Assembly (NCBI RefSeq): GCF_019130065.1
Contig: NZ_JAHSPG010000001.1
Span: 682,001 to 746,000 of the forward strand
Length of the DNA: 64,000 bases
DNA from: Pinibacter aurantiacus
Lineage (GTDB): Bacteria; Bacteroidota; Bacteroidia; Chitinophagales; Chitinophagaceae
Reading direction: 5' to 3'
Shown: positions 44,241-51,201 of the stretch, in pieces
How the letters are laid out: each line of letters starts with the position of its first letter
Position numbering within the stretch: position 1 is the first letter of the stretch
Position numbers and translations under genes: made by a program
Notes under the pieces: model-generated
Told to the model about the DNA's origin: nothing
Databases searched by the model: none
Seen by the model: the letters and a program-made list of their open reading frames with translations, nothing else

Positions 44241-45662
44241 TCAAATTGTTTCTGCAAACTCGATAGCCTTTTTCAATGCACCCAGTTTGTTGTTTACCTC
44301 TTGCAATTCATGTTCAGGATTGCTTGCAGATACTACGCCCGCTCCGCCCTGGTAAGTAAGCGTATTGTCTTTGCTTAAGAATGTGCGGATCATAATTGCG
44401 TGGTTGCAACTGCCATCAAATCCCATAAAGCCAATGCCTCCACCGTAATAACTGCGGCTTGTTGGTTCGTATGAATCGATCAGCTGCATAGCTTTGATCT
44501 TTGGCGCTCCGCTTAATGTACCCGCCGGAAATGTTTTCGCAAGTAGTTCGAACGGATTGCTTTCAGGACGCACTTTCCCGGTTACTTCACTAACCAAATG
44601 AATTACATGCGAGTAGTATTGCACCTGCTTGTAGTGAACCACCTGCACATCATCACACAAGCGGCTAAGATCGTTGCGGGCAAGATCCACGAGCATTACG
44701 TGTTCCGCATTTTCTTTGGGGTCATTTCTTAAACGCTCAGTTTCGCGTGCGTCAATTTCATCGTTGCCGGTTCTTTTGAAAGTGCCGGCAATCGGGTGTA
44801 CAACCGCTTTGCCGTTTTGTATGATCAGTTGCGCCTCAGGACTTGAGCCCATTAATTTGTAATCGCCGTAATCGAAGAAGAATAAATAAGGAGAAGGATT
44901 GATGCTGCGAAGTGCGCGGTACACATTGAATTCATCGCCGGTGAACTTCTGCTGGAATCTTCTGCTGAGCACGATCTGAAACACATCTCCACGGAAACAA
45001 CTCTGGATGCCTTTCTTCACCATATCCATGTAATCTGTGTCACTCATGTTCCTTCCTTCTTCACCTTGCGCCGCAAATGGATACACCGGAATGTCGCGGC
45101 TGCGTATCAGCGATTCTACTACGCTGAGTTCGCTCTCGATGCCGTCAATTTTATTTTCGCAAATGAACAGTTCGTCTTTAAAGTGATTAATGGCAATCAC
45201 ATATTGGTATAACCTGTATCGCATCAACGGAATGGTCGGTTGCTGACCATTGCCAACGTTGAGTTTTACAGTATCAAAGAATTGCACCGCGTCGAAAGTG
45301 GTGTAGCCATAAAGCCCTTGTGCAAATCTTGCTTCTTTAAGCATGCTTGAACCTTCGGCAATCTCAAAGCGCTTCATAAAGTTCCATAGGTGCTTCGGTA
45401 CTTCTTCCGTGGTTTTGATGGGTAATTTTTCGGGTGATTGGCCGGGTAGTTTGAATTCCAGGCTTTCTTTTGAAGTGATTTCCATTCCGGCAATTGCGTT
45501 GATGCCGATGAATGAGTAGCTGTTTTCTGCTACGTGGTGGTCAGTGCTTTCAAGCAGGATCGTGTCGCGAAACCTGTCCCTTAACCTGAGGTAGATGCCT
45601 ACCGGCGTAAATACATCTGCCAGCATTTTTTTTACTTCCGTTCTTATTGCAATTCGTTTCAT
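44241..45662 (-). CDS. trpE: Anthranilate synthase component I
   Basis: A 473-residue chorismate-utilising enzyme. The N-terminus keeps the feedback-inhibition motif LLES (residues 36-39, ILLESTDHHVAENSYSFIGI). The C-terminal half has FQIVLSRRFQQKF, SPEAQLIIQNGKAVVHPIAG, TERLRNDPKENAEHVMLVDL and LSGAPKIKAMQLIDSYEPTS, then YYGGGIGFMGFDG. Structural gene one of the supraoperon, 125 bases downstream of the leader peptide stop. Feedback inhibition by Trp and attenuation are therefore both expected. Confidence 0.97.
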   Translation of the reverse strand: MKRIAIRTEVKKMLADVFTPVGIYLRLRDRFRDTILLESTDHHVAENSYSFIGINAIAGMEITSKESLEFKLPGQSPEKLPIKTTEEVPKHLWNFMKRFEIAEGSSMLKEARFAQGLYGYTTFDAVQFFDTVKLNVGNGQQPTIPLMRYRLYQYVIAINHFKDELFICENKIDGIESELSVVESLIRSRDIPVYPFAAQGEEGRNMSDTDYMDMVKKGIQSCFRGDVFQIVLSRRFQQKFTGDEFNVYRALRSINPSPYLFFFDYGDYKLMGSSPEAQLIIQNGKAVVHPIAGTFKRTGNDEIDARETERLRNDPKENAEHVMLVDLARNDLSRLCDDVQVVHYKQVQYYSHVIHLVSEVTGKVRPESNPFELLAKTFPAGTLSGAPKIKAMQLIDSYEPTSRSYYGGGIGFMGFDGSCNHAIMIRTFLSKDNTLTYQGGAGVVSASNPEHELQEVNNKLGALKKAIEFAETI

Positions 45663-45726
45663 TCGGTGACTAATGGATGTTTTTTTGACTGTTGTTTCTA
45701 ATTCGCCTCGCTATCCGGAACTAAAT

Positions 45727-45753
45727 AAAAAAGCCCCGAATACTTCGGGGCCT
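45727..45753 (-). terminator. trp attenuator terminator
   Basis: On the minus strand GGCCCCGAAGTATTCGGGGC is followed by TTTTTTATTT. It lies between the leader peptide stop and trpE. Its 5' arm CCCCGAAG can instead pair with CTTCCGGGG (45804-45796) at the end of the leader coding sequence, giving the antiterminator. Confidence 0.92.
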
Positions 45754-45787
45754 GATATAATGCGTTTATATAAACATGAAAATGACA

Positions 45788-45850
45788 TTACACAACCCCG
45801 GAAGAGTTTGTATGCCACCACCACTGAATATTTATTACTTGTTTTTTCAT
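45788..45850 (-). CDS. trpL: Tryptophan leader peptide
   Basis: A 20-codon frame, ATG at 45850 and TAA at 45788-45790: MKKQVINIQWWWHTNSSGVV. Three consecutive TGG codons (45815-45823) are the control codons. The last codons overlap segment 2 of the attenuator. A ribosome stalled at the Trp codons would leave CTTCCGGGG free to sequester the terminator arm; a ribosome reaching the stop would cover it. A promoter lies directly upstream. No such leader precedes any other unit in this window. Confidence 0.9.
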   Translation of the reverse strand: MKKQVINIQWWWHTNSSGVV

Positions 45851-45857
45851 TGCAAGG

Positions 45858-45889
45858 CAAAAATGAACCTCATTTTCCAAACCACCAAA
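45858..45889 (-). promoter_or_regulatory. Candidate promoter of the trp-his unit
   Basis: On the minus strand TTTG (45889-45886), 20-base spacer, CATTTTTG (45865-45858; seven of eight match to TAnnTTTG), seven bases before the leader ATG. Spacing fits the Bacteroidota -33/-7 rule. Confidence 0.55.
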
Positions 45890-45928
45890 TTTTTTGAAAA
45901 GAATTTTAAGAAACAGAGGAACAATTAG

Positions 45929-46056
45929 ATAATTTGAAAATTTGAAGATTTGAAAATGGAAAGGCAGGAACGCAGATTTTCATGATTTTCAAGATTAGTC
46001 AAGATTTATAGCACACAGATGACGCTGATTAGACTGATTTTCACCGATTTTTTTCT
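45929..46056. repeat. Three unpaired repeat units upstream of the trp promoter
   Basis: AATTTGAAAATTTGAAGATT (45931 onward), GGAACGCAGATTTTCATGAT (45967 onward) and GCACACAGATGACGCTGATT followed by AGACTGATTTTCACCG (46011 onward) are half copies of families seen elsewhere as inverted pairs. Confidence 0.82.
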
Positions 46057-46126
46057 GAGGATGCAACCAACAACTGATAAGCAGACGGAAGGTTGTTATT
46101 ACTTCCTCCGCCACACAGAAAGCATT

Positions 46127-46170
46127 CTCAACTCTCAACTCTCAATTCTCAACTCTCAATTCTCAACTCC
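46127..46170. repeat. CTCAACTCTCAATT array
   Basis: TCTCAACTCTCAACTCTCAA and then TTCTCAACTCTCAATTCTCA form five to six degenerate 7-8-base units. The right end supplies the TGA stop (46163-46165) of the DUF1905 gene. Confidence 0.9.
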
Positions 46171-46669
46171 CCCTGTCTCTCTCATAATGCAGCATCTCCG
46201 GATAAGTCATTCCATTGATCAAGGCATGGACCACTTGTGCAGTTCGCTTGTCCTGTGTAGGACTTGTTTTTGCAGCCAATATCCATTTTACAAAATAGTT
46301 TCTATGTGAGCCCGGTAGACTATTAAAATGTGCAATGGCTTTGGGTTCATCTTCGATGCATTCCATGAACCATGATGGAATTTCAAATGGCTTGTCTATC
46401 TCCAATATCACCATCAGTTTATCGCCTTTTTGCTTTTTGATTCCTTTGCGCATGTTGGCGTTCAATGCCAGGATAAAATTGCCTTCGCCCATCGGCAACA
46501 ATGATGCACCTTCAAACTCATAATTATCCAGCTTTCCCTTTACGCGAAATGATTTTTTGTTGCCTGGAGAAAGTTTCTGCGCCAAAGCAGCAGGCACTTC
46601 AATGTAGGTCCAGCCGGTCTTTTCGCCCTGCGAGTTGAAACGAAGAATGGTGGTGCTGAATTTTACCAT
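46163..46669 (-). CDS. DUF1905/YdeI-type protein
   Basis: A 168-residue cytoplasmic protein. Residues about 1-95 match DUF1905 (TGWTYIEVPAALAQKLSPGN, SFRVKGKLDNYEFEGASLLP, GNFILALNANMRKGIKKQKG); the rest resembles YdeI/OmpD-associated helices (AIAHFNSLPGSHRNYFVKWI). Molecular role not known. The stop is provided by the CTCAACT array. Monocistronic, divergent from the GH3 gene. Confidence 0.82.
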   Translation of the reverse strand: MVKFSTTILRFNSQGEKTGWTYIEVPAALAQKLSPGNKKSFRVKGKLDNYEFEGASLLPMGEGNFILALNANMRKGIKKQKGDKLMVILEIDKPFEIPSWFMECIEDEPKAIAHFNSLPGSHRNYFVKWILAAKTSPTQDKRTAQVVHALINGMTYPEMLHYERDRGS

Positions 46670-46674
46670 AGACT

Positions 46675-46752
46675 AAAATTAAAAAGTAAAAATTCAAAAT
46701 TCAAAACGTTCGCTCCGTCGCATCATTTTTGACTTTTGAATTTTTACTTTTG
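46675..46752. repeat. Inverted pair of AAAAGTAAAAATTC arrays
   Basis: AAAATTAAAAAGTAAAAATT, then CAAAATTCAAAACG, pairs with TTTTTGACTTTTGAATTTTT ending ACTTTTG. The centre is about 20 bases (TTCGCTCCGTCGCATCA). It lies between the divergent DUF1905 and GH3 genes. Confidence 0.9.
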
Positions 46753-46887
46753 CCTTTTCTTGTACTTTTTTAATCTCTCAGCTAAAATACCGTCAGCATT
46801 GGATTATAAAATTCAAACCGTCATTTGAAGCAACCAAACTTCTGTTTACATTAGTGCATTACAATAACACAACCAACATTTTTACGA

Positions 46888-49128
46888 ATGAAACAGCTTG
46901 CTATCGCCACGGTGGGATTAATGCTATCTCACTTTTCCTTCGGGCAAACTCCTGCTGACAAACAAAAGGTAGAATCACTTCTTAAACAAATGACGCTGGA
47001 AGAAAAAGTAGGTCAAATGACACAGGTTACACTCGGTGTTGTTGCTACTGCGGAAGACGGCGTGCTTGATCCTTCCGCCTTGAAAAAAGCAGTTGTTGAT
47101 TATCGCGTCGGTTCTATTTTGAATGTAACAAACCACGCATTGTCGGTCGATCAATGGGGCAAAGTGATCACTCAAATACAAGATGAAACAAAGAACAGTC
47201 GTTTGAAAATTCCTGTGCTATATGGCCTTGACGGCATTCATGGTCAAACATATACTTTGGATGCAACGCTGTTTCCACAAAATATAGGCATGGCCGCCAC
47301 ACGTAATCCTGAGCTTGCAAAAGCAGTTACGAAAGTGGCAGCGAAAGAATTGCGTGCTTCTGGTGTACGCTGGAACTTCGCACCGGTGCTGGACCTTGGC
47401 CGCCAGCCGTTGTGGTCAAGATTTCCGGAGACATATGGTGAAGATGTGTACATCGGTAAAACGATGGGCGCAACAGTCATTAAAGCCTATGAGGAAGATG
47501 GACTACGCAATCCAACCGCAGTAGCAAGCTGTATGAAACATTACCTGGGCTACTCTGCATCAAGAACCGGCAAGGACCGCACTCCTATTTACATGCCGGA
47601 GATTGAAATGCGCGAATATTATTTGCCACAATTCCGCGAAGCAGTGAAAGCTGGCGCTTCCACGGTGATGATCAATTCAAGCGAGATCAACGGCACGCCT
47701 GTTCATGCAAGCAAGTATTTGCTGACAGATGTTTTGCGCAAAGAACTCGGTTTTGAAGGCATTATCGTAACAGATTGGGAAGATATTAAACGTCTCAACG
47801 ACAGGCATTTTGTTGCATCAACTCCAAGAGCCGCAGTAGCGATGGCTGTGAATGCAGGTATTGACATGAGCATGGTGCCTACTGATTTTTCTTTTTATGA
47901 CCTGCTGATTGAAGCAGTAAAGAAAAATGAGGTGCCAATGACCCGCATTGATGATGCTGTTCGCAGGATACTTTTGTTGAAAGCAAAGCTTGGTTTGTTC
48001 GATAACCCATATCCTGAAAAAAACGCGGCTGCAAATTTCGGCAAGCCCGAATATCAAAGACTGGCATTGGACGCGGCTCACGAAGCAATGACTTTGTTGA
48101 AAAACGATGGCAATATTTTACCTATACCTAAAACCGCAAAAATATTGGTAGCCGGTCCGGCGGCACAAAGCATCAGCGCTTTAAATGGTTGCTGGAGCTA
48201 CACATGGCAGGGCAAAGATGAAACCTGGTACCCAAAGGACAGCAAAACAATCTTTCAATCAATTTCTGATAAAATTGGCGCTGCCAACGTAACGACGACT
48301 ACAGCCAAAGGCTTTGATGCTCCGCAAAATTTTGATACCACCGCATTAAAAACAGCTGCTGCAAATGCTTCTGCAATCATTTTATGTCTTGGTGAAAATG
48401 CCTATGCAGAAAGTCCGGGCAATATCACCGACCTTGCTTTGCCTGAGAACCAAATCAATTTAGCGAAGGCTGCGTGGGCAACCGGCAAACCTGTTATTCT
48501 TGTTCTTACAGAAGGAAGACCACGTTTTATTACAAACATTGAACCTCAAATGAAGGGCGTACTCATGGCTTACTGGAGCGGTAAAAAAACAGGTGAAGCA
48601 ATTGCCGACGTTTTATTTGGCGACTACAACCCAAGCGGAAAATTGCCATACAGCTATCCTCGCAGCATGGGCGAAATAGTGATGTATGATCGGAAGCCCA
48701 CAGAAGAAATCCGTGAAATCTTTAACTCCGATATGACGATGGATGGTTATAAACCTTTGTTTGCTTTTGGAGCTGGTTTGAGCTACACCACTTTTGAATA
48801 CGGTGATATTCAACTAAGCTCTAAGCAATTAAAAGGTGCTGCAAAATTAACTGTCAGCATCACTGTAAAAAACACTGGCAGCCGCGATGGCAAGCATACT
48901 GTAGAACTTTACACGCATGATCAATATGCAAGCATTACACCAAGCATTCAGCGCCTGAGAGCATTTCAAAAGATCGATTTAAAAGCGGGTGAAAGTAAAA
49001 CGGTCACGTTTACTCTTGACAAAAATGACCTTGCGTTTGTAAACGAAAAATTGAAGACAATAACAGAACCGGGAGATTTTGACGTAATGATAGGCAATAA
49101 AAAAGCGACTTTTACGTATATACAGTAG
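46888..49128 (+). CDS. GH3 beta-glucosidase, second copy
   Basis: A 746-residue secreted enzyme with signal peptide MKQLAIATVGLMLSHFSFGQ. Barrel motifs: VLYGLDGIHGQTYTLDATLF, RWNFAPVLDLGRQPLWSRFP, SCMKHYLGYSASRTGKDRTP, GFEGIIVTDWEDIKRL (nucleophile Asp of VTDW). Sandwich domain with LCLGENAYAESPGNITDLAL, FnIII-like domain at the end (PLFAFGAGLSYTTFEYGDIQ). It differs from the GH3 at 15622-17904 in the VTDWED motif and probably has another specificity. It has its own terminator. Confidence 0.92.
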   Translation: MKQLAIATVGLMLSHFSFGQTPADKQKVESLLKQMTLEEKVGQMTQVTLGVVATAEDGVLDPSALKKAVVDYRVGSILNVTNHALSVDQWGKVITQIQDETKNSRLKIPVLYGLDGIHGQTYTLDATLFPQNIGMAATRNPELAKAVTKVAAKELRASGVRWNFAPVLDLGRQPLWSRFPETYGEDVYIGKTMGATVIKAYEEDGLRNPTAVASCMKHYLGYSASRTGKDRTPIYMPEIEMREYYLPQFREAVKAGASTVMINSSEINGTPVHASKYLLTDVLRKELGFEGIIVTDWEDIKRLNDRHFVASTPRAAVAMAVNAGIDMSMVPTDFSFYDLLIEAVKKNEVPMTRIDDAVRRILLLKAKLGLFDNPYPEKNAAANFGKPEYQRLALDAAHEAMTLLKNDGNILPIPKTAKILVAGPAAQSISALNGCWSYTWQGKDETWYPKDSKTIFQSISDKIGAANVTTTTAKGFDAPQNFDTTALKTAAANASAIILCLGENAYAESPGNITDLALPENQINLAKAAWATGKPVILVLTEGRPRFITNIEPQMKGVLMAYWSGKKTGEAIADVLFGDYNPSGKLPYSYPRSMGEIVMYDRKPTEEIREIFNSDMTMDGYKPLFAFGAGLSYTTFEYGDIQLSSKQLKGAAKLTVSITVKNTGSRDGKHTVELYTHDQYASITPSIQRLRAFQKIDLKAGESKTVTFTLDKNDLAFVNEKLKTITEPGDFDVMIGNKKATFTYIQ

Positions 49129-49167
49129 AAAAGGCCTCTTACGTCTCTAACCCATCCATTATAGTTT

Positions 49168-49197
49168 AGCCGTTACAGCGATGTAGCGGCTTTTTTT
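49168..49197 (+). terminator. Terminator of the second GH3 gene
   Basis: AGCCGTTACA-GCGA-TGTAGCGGCT followed by TTTTTT, a 10-pair stem with one G-T, 40 bases beyond the stop. Confidence 0.9.
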
Positions 49198-49199
49198 GG

Positions 49200-49396
49200 C
49201 ACACAGATGACACGGATTAGACGGATTTACACTGATTTTTTTATATGGTTAAAGACTAAATAATAGAAAACCCAGGATTAGCTTTGCTGCTCAAGATGAA
49301 GAAAAAAATCTGTGCACATCTGCTTAATCAGCGTCATCTGCGTGCCTTCAAAAAGATCCGTGTAAATCCGTCTAATCCGTGTCATCCGTGTGCTAA
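49200..49396. repeat. Long inverted pair of CACAGATGACACGGATTAGACGG units
   Basis: CACACAGATGACACGGATTA followed by GACGGATTTACACTGATTTT pairs with AAAAAGATCCGTGTAAATCC followed by GTCTAATCCGTGTCATCCGT at 49352-49396. Each arm is about 40 bases. A partial third copy (ATCTGCTTAATCAGCG) lies inside. It separates the GH3 terminator from the cysM stop. Unpaired relatives are at 29826-29868 and 46011-46056. Confidence 0.92.
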
Positions 49397-49399
49397 TTG

Positions 49400-50281
49400 C
49401 TAGTCAAAAAGATCGGACGATAAGTACCTGTCTCCCCTGTCGCAAACGATAAACACAATCACTCCTGATTCTAATTCATTTGCGAGTTGTATAGCTGCGT
49501 GCGCGGCACCGCCACTGCTCATACCGGCGAAGATGGCTTCTTCTTTGGCAAGGCGCTTGGTCATGGTGCGAGCCTCTTTTTCATCGAGTTCTATTATGCG
49601 GTCAACCCGGCTGCGGTCAAATATCTTGGGTAAGTATGCTTCGGGCCATTTTCGAATGCCGGGAATGCGCGAACCATCTGTTGGCTGGCAACCTACAATC
49701 TGCACATTTTGATTTTGTTCCTTTAAATATTTTGATACACCCATGATCGTTCCTGTTGTTCCCATGGAGGAAACAAAGTGCGTGATCTTTCTATCAGTGT
49801 CTCTCCATATTTCCGGGCCTGTTGTGCGGTAGTGCATCATGTAGTTGTCAGGGTTGCCAAATTGATTGAGCATCAAATAGCCGCCTTTTGCGACCTGCTC
49901 GTTCGCATAGTCAATGGAGCCTTCCATAGATCTTTCTTTTGGCGTTAAGATCACTTTTGCTCCGAAGGCCTTCATTGTGGAAACCCTTTCTTTAGTAGCA
50001 TCATCGGGCATCACGAGTTCTATTTCCACACCAAACAGGCTGGAGATCATCGCCAGTGCAATGCCGGTGTTACCGCTGGTGGCTTCGATTAATTTAATGC
50101 CCGGTTTTATTTCTCCCCTGTCCAATGCTCCTTTGATCATGCCATAAGCCGCACGGTCCTTCACACTTCCTCCTGGGTTATTTCCCTCCAGCTTCGCATA
50201 TACGGTGACGTTCTTATTGGTAGGAATATTCTTAAGCTCTACTAACGGTGTATTCCCTACTAAATCGAGTATACCTGCCAT
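49400..50281 (-). CDS. cysM: Cysteine synthase, CysM type
   Basis: A 293-residue PLP enzyme. NTPLVELKNIPTNKNVTVYA, LEGNNPGGSVKDRAAYGMIK (PLP Lys in PGGSVKDR), LIEATSGNTGIALAMISSLF (substrate loop), THFVSSMGTTGTIMGVSKYL (phosphate loop). The RSRVDRIIEL and IFAGMSSGGAAHAAIQLANE segments fit O-acetylserine (or O-phosphoserine) sulfhydrylase B forms. It makes cysteine from O-acetylserine and sulfide or thiosulfate. Confidence 0.93.
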   Translation of the reverse strand: MAGILDLVGNTPLVELKNIPTNKNVTVYAKLEGNNPGGSVKDRAAYGMIKGALDRGEIKPGIKLIEATSGNTGIALAMISSLFGVEIELVMPDDATKERVSTMKAFGAKVILTPKERSMEGSIDYANEQVAKGGYLMLNQFGNPDNYMMHYRTTGPEIWRDTDRKITHFVSSMGTTGTIMGVSKYLKEQNQNVQIVGCQPTDGSRIPGIRKWPEAYLPKIFDRSRVDRIIELDEKEARTMTKRLAKEEAIFAGMSSGGAAHAAIQLANELESGVIVFIVCDRGDRYLSSDLFD

Positions 50282-50310
50282 AGTCTATTGTTTTAATGGA
50301 CTGCAAAATA

Positions 50311-50496
50311 AATTGAAAATGTGGGAATTTGAAAATTTGAAAATGAGGGAGCTTAGGGAGTTTTTTGCACCTTCAAGTAAACAAGATCAATTGAAGGTGC
50401 ACTGTTTTATTAGGTTAAAATTTGAAAGAAAATGAAAGTGTACAATATGCCGCACTTGACATTTTCAAATCTTCAAATCTTCAAATTTTCAAATTA
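50311..50496. repeat. Inverted pair of AATTTGAAAA arrays ending at rnpB
   Basis: AATTGAAAATGTGGGAATTT and GAAAATTTGAAAATGAGGGA (50311-50350) pair with ATTTTCAAATCTTCAAATCT and TCAAATTTTCAAATT (50461-50495). A second small hairpin GCACCTTCAA / TTGAAGGTGC (50367-50400) sits inside. The right arm abuts the T-run at the end of rnpB. Confidence 0.88.
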
Positions 50497-50500
50497 AAAA

Positions 50501-50852
50501 GCTACAAACTCATAAGCCGGATTCTGTTTTTACACTATCATTTATCTGTCCCGGGAATTACTTCCAGGGATCAATCTGCCTACCCTCCGGCATCGGGCGA
50601 GCAGCCCTCGGGCGCCGGTATACGTGGCATTTCAGCATGCAAGGTTTACCCGCTGTATGCATTACTGCATACGGCCGTGGGCTCTTACCCCACATTTTCA
50701 CCTTTTTCCCGCGTGAGCAGGATAGTTATTTTCTGTGGCACTTTCTGTTGCTCCGATTGCTCGAAACACCCGGCTGTTCACCGGTGCATTTGCTCTGCGC
50801 TGTCCAGACTTTCCTTGCCGTCAAAAGACGACACGATAGTTCGGTTTGTAGC
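50501..50852 (-). ncRNA. rnpB: RNase P RNA, class A
   Basis: On the minus strand the RNA starts GCTACAAAC, which pairs perfectly with GTTTGTAGC at the 3' end (P1), and is followed there by TTTTTAATTT. The conserved P4 strands read AAGGAAAGTCTGGACAG (50819-50803) and AGAATCCGGCTTATGAG (50524-50508). Internal conserved parts include AGAGCAAATGCACCGGTGAA, GTAAGAGCCCACGG and CTGCTCGCCCG. Length about 352 nt fits the family. It processes the 5' end of pre-tRNAs with the RnpA protein. Confidence 0.96.
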
Positions 50853-51201
50853 AAAGGCGAAATTACTTAATAAACTACAAAGAACGCAGATTTTCATGGT
50901 TGTCATGATTTGATATGATTTTTTGTTTGGCTTTGCGGATGAAGAATTTCCGCGTTTATAAAGGAATACCGCTTGTCATCCCGAGGAACGAGGGATCTGG
51001 GTTCCACACAAACAACCTGCCAGTGCGCGTCTCTGATCCCTCGTTCCTCGGATGACAAGCAAACGGGTCGAATGTTTTTCGAACAGCCATATGACATCAG
51101 GAGGTAAAGTAATCCGTAAAAATATATTTTCTGATATTAACAAAATAATATATGTTTATCTAAATTAAATTTTAGACACACCTAAATATTTTTTTAGTTA
51201 A
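50853..51201. other. Upstream region of rnpB and the second TonB receptor
   Basis: About 350 bases between divergent units. It holds an AACGCAGATTTTCATGG half unit near 50881, the CATCCCGAGGAACGAGGGAT palindrome, and an AT-rich 120 bases before the receptor gene. No promoter could be assigned with confidence. Confidence 0.6.
50971..51060. repeat. Palindrome of CATCCCGAGGAACGAGGGATC arms
   Basis: GCTTGTCATCCCGAGGAACG with AGGGATC (50971-50997) and GATCCCTCGTTCCTCGGATG with ACAAGC are reverse complements over about 26 positions with one gap, around a 37-base centre. A single copy in this window. Confidence 0.9.

Noticed and set aside
50366-50402. Hairpin GCACCTTCAA / TTGAAGGTGC as terminator of cysM or rnpB
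   Set aside because: The T-run precedes the hairpin on the plus strand and an A-run follows it on the minus strand, so it has no proper terminator tail in either direction.
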